Shown piece by piece: positions 57,370-64,000 of a stretch of 64,000 bases of DNA. The notes beneath the pieces were generated by a model. That model was given only the letters and a program-made list of their open reading frames with translations. It made no database searches and was not told the origin of the DNA. Numbering within the stretch: position 1 is the first letter of the stretch; the number at the start of each line of letters is the position of its first letter. The stretch spans positions 2,495,411 to 2,559,410 of the forward strand of contig NC_057006.1 in NCBI RefSeq assembly GCF_000002595.2, read 5' to 3'. The translations under genes were made by a program, and so were the position numbers. The stretch is from Chlamydomonas reinhardtii. Lineage: Eukaryota > Chlorophyta > Chlorophyceae > Chlamydomonadales > Chlamydomonadaceae.

Positions 57370-59742
57370 GCGTGAGCAGAGATACCACAGCCTGATCAAG
57401 GCCTGCATTGCTTGGCAGCCGCTGCGGCAGGGAATGGCTCACAGAATGCACGTGCGCATGACTTCTTTGATGTACTTCGACTAGTGCTTGATTCGATAGG
57501 GAAGCCGATTGATTGCGCAAGCTGGCTGCACATAAATACTATTGATGCACACTGAGGGGACCTGTGGCATGTAGAAAGTAGGGACTAGGAAGCTCTTAGG
57601 CATCTCGGCATAGCCGAGTATCTTGCTCCATTCGCACCACCCTAGCACATATTTCCTGGTTGCTGTCGTGATCGAGGCTCTCTTCTTGGTGTATTTCAAC
57701 ATTGTGCACTGCTGCCACCTACAGCAGCGCGTGGCACTGGGCGGCCATGTCCTCTCCTACCTCTCATTGCCCATCGCCGCAAGGTCTTGCGTTCGAGTGC
57801 ATCGATCTAGTTTCTTGAATAGCAAGCAGCATTTATTGCCTAGCAAGGTCCCTACACTGGCATGCAAGGAAAGGAACTATTCGGATAGAGCACGCTAGGC
57901 ATGATGTATATGCTCGGAGTTTTGGCGGATCCTAACGCCGCGTCCTATTCTTTGACTTGACCTGGACCGTTGATATGCTGGCCGCGGCTCTCTATCATAT
58001 GCACTGTTGTCACTTAACGTGCATGAGCGGGAGTGAGGGCTGGCGTTGTACACTTGGGGGTGTTCGCATGGATTACACGCTGTGTTCGGGGGACACGCAG
58101 TGCTGCACCTGTGGCGTGACGCAGGCAGTTTACTCTATGCCGCAACGGTCTGTATGCAGGAGGGGCCGCAGTTGACACTATGCTGCAAGCCTGCAACTGA
58201 TGCGTCTCTAGTTACTTGCAGAGGTGGTTTCGTGGGCTGTGGAAATGCGTGCAGCGCGCTGTGCCAGCTGCTGGGAGAAGCAGCGGCGGCGGGAGTGTGC
58301 ATGACTGCAGGCGTCACGGGCTGCTGTAAGGTCCGGTGCGCACCAGCCGCATCTCTCTGGTTCACCAAAGACACGCAAATCGGTGCCTAAATGCCTAAAC
58401 TCAGCGTCAGGCGGGAAAGTGTACGGGGGTGTCGAGTGCGCCCAACGATGTGTCTGCAAGCTTGCTTAAGCATATGTCACCCACAGGGGACAATCAACTT
58501 ACGGTATCAACCGGTTTTACCAGCAACACGTTGAGATTGCATTGGTTACGTTGAGCCTGGACTCGGCCCAGTGTAGGGCAAGCCCCTCCACTGCTGGCCT
58601 AGCTGCTTAGGCTGCCACCAACTAACCCCTCAGCATGTACCACGCACTCCATATGGTAACGACGTCGTGCTCATGCCTTCTCCAATACGCATTCGTAGTT
58701 CACCTTCGTTAAGATGGTTCTGGTCGCAACGGGCCAACGGCTTGCCAACGCACACACAGCGTCCGGGCCCGTCCGGGCCACGCTGCCAACCTCCGCTGCC
58801 GCCTGCACTCGCATTCGCATCTACGCATTTCAGCCATGAGAAGGCACTCCATGCCATGGGGAGCACCCTTAGTCGGTCAGCGCTGAGCTGCTCGGGAGTC
58901 GGAACATTCAAGGCGGTTGGGAACATGGAGGTGGTGGTAAGTGCGAGTAGCGCAAACGTCTTAAGACGATGCGTGCGCGCGTGGCGATCAAAGGGTAGCG
59001 AGGTGTGGAATGGCGTTGAGGTGACACAGCAGGAGCGGAGCGAGCTCATTCGGGCGGTGCAGCAGGTGCCGTTGTCACACCGCATCCTACCCGGGTAGGA
59101 TGTGAAAATGTGAGATGCGCAAGCTCATGGGCTTTGGCCGGCCACCAGCGCTGTCCCGGGAGCACCAGCAGCAGCAGCAGGGGGTCGGGGTATGATGTGT
59201 GTGGAGGCATCCTGTATGTTTATCTGGGCGCCAAGCCAATCGAGTTTTCACAGGTTCAATTTTGTGGCGGAGACAGCCGCCTCACCCCGGTAAATGCACG
59301 TGCTGGAATGCTGCGCCGCAGTTGGTGGCATGTGACATGTCCATGGGAGCGGTTCACCCAAACTCTGAACCCCTCGCCCATGATTCCAGGCAGGTTATGT
59401 CACATATACAATTTATGCTCAACGTCTGGCAAAAAGAGGCTCCTCACATTTTGTTTTGTGTGAGCGGAATCCCGCGGTGCTTCGGGCCGGCTCCCCGCCG
59501 AGTGGGGCTTGGCCGTCGCACTCAGAATGCCTGGCACCTCAGTAATCAGCCGGTCTGTCGCTTTGGCTCGTTTGGTGGCTCGACACGCAACGGGCGCCGC
59601 TACATTTGCCGTACACGCCCCATTGCCGCGGTGTCCTCAAGGTGCAGTCAAATCCTGTCGCCTTTCACTATTCTGACACAGTCCACACAGCTGTTACAGC
59701 TCAGTCTATACTTCCCTTCAAGACACCCCGTCCATCTTAAGA
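57370..59742. other. Intergenic DNA upstream of SERP/RAMP4
   Basis: 2.4 kb. A plus-strand open frame of 143 codons at 58667-59098 and short exon-like pieces near 59114-59190 and 59395-59460 (reading MSHIQFMLNVWQKEAPHILF) are possible coding fragments of an unannotated gene, but they have no family match and no consistent splice set. Confidence 0.3.
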
Positions 59743-60472
59743 ATGGTGAGCGAGCTTCCAATGACCTGTCCGCCTGGCTCTGCGCCGCGCAGCTTTAACC
59801 CACGTTGCAAGCTTTGTAAAGCAGCAGAAATAACAGCTCCTGTTTGTAGCCGTGCGCTCTAACCAGCTTCTGGGACGCGTCCTCATGTTGCAGACCGTCT
59901 CCAAGCGCGTCGCCAACGCCAAGAGCGGCAAGTTCCACAAGGGTGTCCACAAGCGTGGTCTGGTTGATGAGGCCAAGCAGGTGAGGCTGCTTCTTGGGTT
60001 CTAATTCGCGCCGCGAACCTGGCGAGTGGATCTCGCTCATGTCCGCGCCTTTCTTGGACGCAGAAGAAGACTAGCAAGCTGCCGGTCGGCCCTCTGATGC
60101 TTGGATTCTTCATCTTCGTGGTGGGTGCTGTTGAAGAAGGCAACACAACAGACCGCTTGGCTGTCGCAGCGGCAGCAGCAGCAGCAGCACAGGGTCCACG
60201 AGCAGGGGGTGGCGACGTGCACGCCGCTCCCCGTACATGCAAATTTACTTGTGCCCAAGATCAAAATCACCCTTGCTTAGCATGGTGCCTGGTGCGCTTT
60301 GGGGTAGAGACGTGACACGGCTTCCACATACGCGTCACCACTTATTTCAGCAGTGAGTATCGGGTATATGGTACTGATACACGACTCTTTGCGAATGCGC
60401 CCACAGGTGATCGGGTCTGCGGTTCTTCAGATCATCCGGACGGCCACCAACCCTCGTGAGCTGCCTGCTTAA
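59743..60472 (+). CDS. Stress-associated ER protein, SERP/RAMP4 family
   Basis: Small tail-anchored ER membrane protein that associates with ribosome-bound Sec61 translocon and stabilises new membrane proteins during stress. Four exons: 59743-59745, 59894-59980, 60064-60120, 60407-60472; 70 residues. The protein reads MTVSKRVANAKSGKFHKGV, then KRGLVDEAKQKKTSKLPVGP, and the single membrane segment LMLGFFIFVVIGSAVLQIIR, ending TATNPRELPA. Plant homologues begin MTTSRRLADRK and end in FQIIRTAT, an excellent match in length and layout. The first exon contributes only the start codon: ATG is followed at once by GTGAGC, and exon 2 begins ACCGTC after TTGCAG. An alternative start inside the exon 2 acceptor (ATG 59885) would give a less family-like N-terminus. 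Confidence 0.92.
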
Positions 60473-60944
60473 ACGGGCACGGGCGGATTGGACGGACTGC
60501 AAGCTGCAAATCTTGGCGGCAGGAAGGCCCTAGAGAGCTGTACATTAAGCACGCAAGCAGAGCCACGCACACATACAAGTTCTCTGTGCTGGTGGTGGCG
60601 TGGCATGGCTGTGTGGCACTAGTATTGACTTGAGACACGTGTGCGGCAGGGCGCATTGTCAATCAGTGCAATTTTGGTTGACGCAGGCATGTCTGACAAA
60701 TGACTTGAACCCGTTCGTTTCTTGATAGCCTCATACGGTACCGCGGCTGTACTGTTTTGCTCATGGCAGGGCATGTTATACTGATTTACAAGTACCCGAC
60801 TGTATGACTGGTGCTGGTCGCTGTGGAGAGAGTGCGTTTTGTGGTCTACGGACAAGTTTAGAACCCGGCGGTAGGAGTCCCATGCAGAGCTCATCGGTGA
60901 CTCGGCGATAACATTATGTCCGCGCCGGCATTCGGCGCGGCGTC

Positions 60945-60949
60945 TGTAA
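60945..60949 (+). terminator. Candidate poly(A) signal TGTAA for SERP/RAMP4
   Basis: TGTAA about 470 bases past the stop codon, within the normal range for algal 3' UTRs. Confidence 0.45.
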
Positions 60950-61229
60950 ATATGATTTGGAGACCTTGCCGCCTGACTGGGGGACAGGGAGGCTCGGGGA
61001 GCACAACCTGAGGGAGTAAACTAGCACATGTGTGATTTAGCTGTCGGGTCAGCTGTGTGCAATGGGGGACAGAGGCAGAATGGCCGAGTGCAGCTTTCGC
61101 GTAGACGGCTAGGTTGGTTCCAGTTATGGCGTGCGTGGCACGCAGGCGCATTCCGCCGCAGCTAAAGCACCGTATCTAGAGCCGCCGCCACTGCAGCAGA
61201 AGCGCATCGGGATTGATGATGATGATGTG

Positions 61230-61234
61230 TTACA
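61230..61234 (-). terminator. Candidate poly(A) signal TGTAA for the kinase gene
   Basis: TGTAA on the minus strand about 525 bases past the kinase stop at 61760. Confidence 0.4.
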
Positions 61235-61759
61235 GATTTGGTCGCCACGTAACGAGGCTAGCTGTGAGGGCTCCTCGTCTCTCCGGTCTGATCCGGTACC
61301 GGAATTCAGGTTTTCACACCTGCCGTATCTGCGTCTAACATATCAGAACAGCCTGGACAGGGAACTGAGACGTACCTGTGCACCAGGCTGCCCCACCCCC
61401 CAATCCTGTCCAAGCCAGCACCTGATCACACCCTCACACACCACCCTGCTCACGATAGACTACCGTACTCATCCTGCTCATGCACGTAACCACTGTCTCA
61501 CCCTGGCAGCGCGCGCACCAACTGCGCCTTTGGCCATGCGCCACTGCTATTGCATACACTCCACTCTCCTCCCTTCTACCGCCCCATGAAGCCCAGCCCT
61601 CGGGACTCACACTCCCAAACGGCTGGTCACAATATGGAAAGCGTATTACTCAGCCATGGCTCATGGGCATTGGTCCAGGAATGTCCTTGGATGCTTCTGC
61701 TCTCCGCGCTTCTGCCCGTTCCATACATCCGATATCTCATGCTCGTCTCGGCCTCCAGC

Positions 61760-63851
61760 TCAAGCCCCGCCGAGCAGCCCTGCAGGCCGCATTGGCGAAC
61801 CAACTAGCGCGCCACCCTCAGCCTGTGCCGGCTGCGGCGTGTCGTTACCACCGCCCCCGGCGGCAGCCTGCTGCTGCTGGCGGCGTGCAGCCATCGCCAC
61901 CGCCTGTGGCTGCGGCATCTCACGCACCACCGCCAACCGCCTCACCACCTCGTCCATGGTGGGGCGCGCCTTGGGGTTCTCATCCACGCACTCCTGCACC
62001 AGCGCCACCAGCGCCGGGTCCATTCCGACCACCGGCACCGGCACCACGGCCGCGCCACCAGGCGCCGCGCCGGCGCCTCCTGCTGCGCCCGTTCCGGCTC
62101 CCATCAAAGCACCGGGTGTGCCGCCCGCCACCCCAGCCGCCGCCCCCGTCGCCACGCCGCCGCCAGTGCCCGCACCGCCAGCTGTGCCGCCAGGCGTAGC
62201 TGGGCCCCCGCCTGCGGCGGCGGCCGTGGCCGCCGCCCCCGCCGCCGCAGCGGTGGCCGCGGCCCCCGCCGCTGCGGCCGCGACGCTGGCTGTGATGCGG
62301 TCCTGCAGTCTCAGTAGGCCGTGCACGACCTGGAAGTCCACCTGCGCCTTGTTGAGGCCGCCGTACAGCTGGTCATCAACCCAGAAAGCCAGCTGGTACA
62401 GGATGACGCCGTAGGAGTACACATCCACCTGAGGGGTGAACGCGAGCGCGCAGGCGTCAGAAAGCCGTTGTGCATACGCCTCGTGTGCGGATCGTACGCA
62501 CACGGTATGCACACGGGATCAGGAGGGCTGCATGCGTGAGCGCGGGCGGTACATGCATAGTGTGAGGTCCAGGCAAGGGAAGCGGGCTCAATCTCCAAAA
62601 AGCCGCACCCCGGCCGCACCTTCTCGTCATAGGGCAGTCCGCGCAGCAGCTCGGGCGCCATCCAGAAGGCGTGACCGGCCGCGCTACTGGACTGCACGTC
62701 CGCGCCCGCCAGCAGCCGTGCCAGGCCGAAGTCGCATATCTGTAATGCGCACGAGGCACATGGGGCGCAAAGTGCAAGCAAATTAACCCGTCGTGTAGAT
62801 GTGTCCGAATGCGGCTCACCCAACACAACCGCCGAACTCGGCAAGACCACCCGGCCACGCACCCCACACGCCCATGCTACGGTACACAGGCCCCTACCGA
62901 TTCAACCGCTAATGCAGCATACGGTGATGCATTCGAGGCGCACCTTGACGTCCAGCGAGGGCGGCGCCTCCAGCAGCACGTTGTTGGGCTTGAGGTCGCG
63001 GTGGATGACGCGCAGCCCCGGCAGGCCGTGCAGGAACGCCAGCCCCTCCGCCAGCTGCCGCGCGATGGCGGCGCGGCGCGCCGGCGTCAGCCAGCTGCGA
63101 CGCAGCCGCTCGCTCTGCATGACGCCTTGCAGCGTGTGCGGGTAGTAGGCCATTACCAGGCACAGCCCCTCGCCCGGCAGCTCCACGCTGCCTAGCATCC
63201 GCGCCACGCGCTCGTGCGCCGGCAGCGCCGCCAGGATCGCCACCTCTTGGCCCAAGCCCGCCAGCGCCGCGGCGTGCCCGGGAGCGACGGCGGTGTCGTC
63301 AACGCCAGCGGCGCCGCCTCCCGCAGCGGCAGCGCCGCCGATGGCGCCGCCAGCACTGCGGCGGTCCACGGGAATGACCTGCTTGATGGCGACGCGCGTG
63401 CCGCACCAGGTGCCCTCGAACACACGGCCGAAAGCGCCCTGCTCGATCAGTCGCCCGCGAACGAGCTCGCCCGCACCCACGCGCCATCGCGCCGCCAGCT
63501 GTGACAGGTGGCGCCGGTCAGCGCGGCGGCCATGGCCATGGCCGGCGCCGCCGTGGCTCTCGTCCTCCTCCTCCGTCTCGAGGTCTGCGTGGTCGCCGTC
63601 GGCATCGTCATCGGCCTGCAACACTGGGTGTGCGACAGCCATGAGCGGCAGGAGCGGCGCGGTGCCGACGTCGGGGCCGGCAGTCTGGGCTGCGGCAGCG
63701 GCGAGGCGCTTCTTGGCGGCCTTGCGTGCGCCGGCGGAGGCGCCGCGGCGGCCCGCCACCGCGCCGCGCAGCAGGCGGAAGATGGCGCCGTGCTGGCCGG
63801 CATACTGCTGCGCCTCCCGGTCCAGGCAGTCCGTCGCACAGGGATCCAGGC
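61760..63851 (-). CDS. TKL/Raf-like protein kinase, 5' end outside the window
   Basis: Serine/threonine (or dual) kinase of the plant-type TKL/Raf-like group; substrate unknown. Three exons visible: 63851-62944 (enters in phase 1 from an upstream exon), 62739-62620, 62428-61760; about 565 residues. Motifs in order: LIEQGAFGRVFEGTWCGTRV (Gly loop), VAIKQV (ATP lysine), GLRVIHRDLKPNNVLL (catalytic loop), ICDFGLARLL (metal Asp), AFWMAPELLRG, VDVYSYGVILYQLAFW, and DENPKARPTMDEVVRRL, all intact. Two Ala/Gly-rich inserts sit inside the kinase fold: about 30 residues after the VAIK strand, and about 85 residues (mostly AAAAGAA and GGAGTGG types) before subdomain XI. A C-terminal Gln/Ala-rich tail follows. 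Further exons must lie right of 63851. Confidence 0.9.
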
Positions 63852-64000
63852 CTGCAGACAGGAGGACGAGAGGCAGGCAGCCGGGCGTGCGGCAACAACA
63901 TGGACTTCGTCAGTGTCACGAGCTTGCTGATGGACCCTGAAGCCGAGAGCAACGACTCGGCAGAATGCAGAACTGCAGGTATGAGGCTGTCTGGGACCGT
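63852..64000. other. Right-edge segment, probably intron of the kinase gene
   Basis: The CAG at 63852-63854 on the minus strand is the acceptor of the first visible kinase exon; the rest is likely intron or an upstream exon I cannot frame. Confidence 0.4.

Larger units (their letters stand above)
60473..61759. other. Intergenic DNA between SERP/RAMP4 and the kinase
   Basis: Convergent 3' UTRs. A plus-strand open frame at 61131-61589 has no recognisable motif. No other feature seen apart from the poly(A) candidates. Confidence 0.4.

Overview
The window reads as nuclear DNA of a chlamydomonadalean (volvocine-type) green alga. It is GC-rich. Genes have many short introns with GT-AG ends. Proteins carry long Ala/Gly/Pro/Gln/His low-complexity stretches. 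TGTAA (the usual volvocine poly(A) signal) lies downstream of several stop codons. The gene set (plastid RelA/SpoT homologue, ciliary CCDC96/FAP184-like protein, secretory prolyl 4-hydroxylase) fits a flagellated photosynthetic unicell or its colonial relatives. Gene models were built by eye by joining exons until splice phases and protein-family motifs agreed.

Layout. 547-4607 (+) VPS36 of ESCRT-II, with an apparent extra UBA domain. 4608-7198 repeats and unassigned DNA. 7199-10229 (-) RelA/SpoT homologue. 12238-15093 (+) NFKBIL1-like ankyrin protein. 15624-18829 (+) RIO2 kinase. 19686-25663 (-) NOL10/Enp2. 26766-32436 (+) class II histone deacetylase with a very long N-terminus. 33513-36761 (-) CCDC96/FAP184-like coiled coil. 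37022-39129 (+) ABHD13/Bem46-type hydrolase. 40757-43120 (-) unrecognised 446-residue protein. 43200-46020 dense repeats. 46604-48339 (-) prolyl 4-hydroxylase. 48340-52140 more repeats plus a fragment that looks like the C-terminal end of a TnpB/Fanzor-type nuclease. 52141-57369 (+) 1570-residue low-complexity protein. 59743-60472 (+) SERP/RAMP4. 61760 to beyond the right edge (-) TKL/Raf-like kinase.

The genes are not an operon-like system; they are ordinary eukaryotic neighbours. RIO2 and NOL10/Enp2 both serve ribosome biogenesis and sit next to each other in convergent orientation. The CCDC96-like and ABHD13 genes share a 260-base divergent promoter. The least ordinary material is the set of related repeats at 4.9-5.5, 39.2, 43.2-46.0 and 49.7-51.1 kb. 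It includes a 93-base block present twice without a difference in opposite orientation, a perfect 22-base inverted repeat, direct repeats flanking an ORF, and the possible Fanzor remnant.
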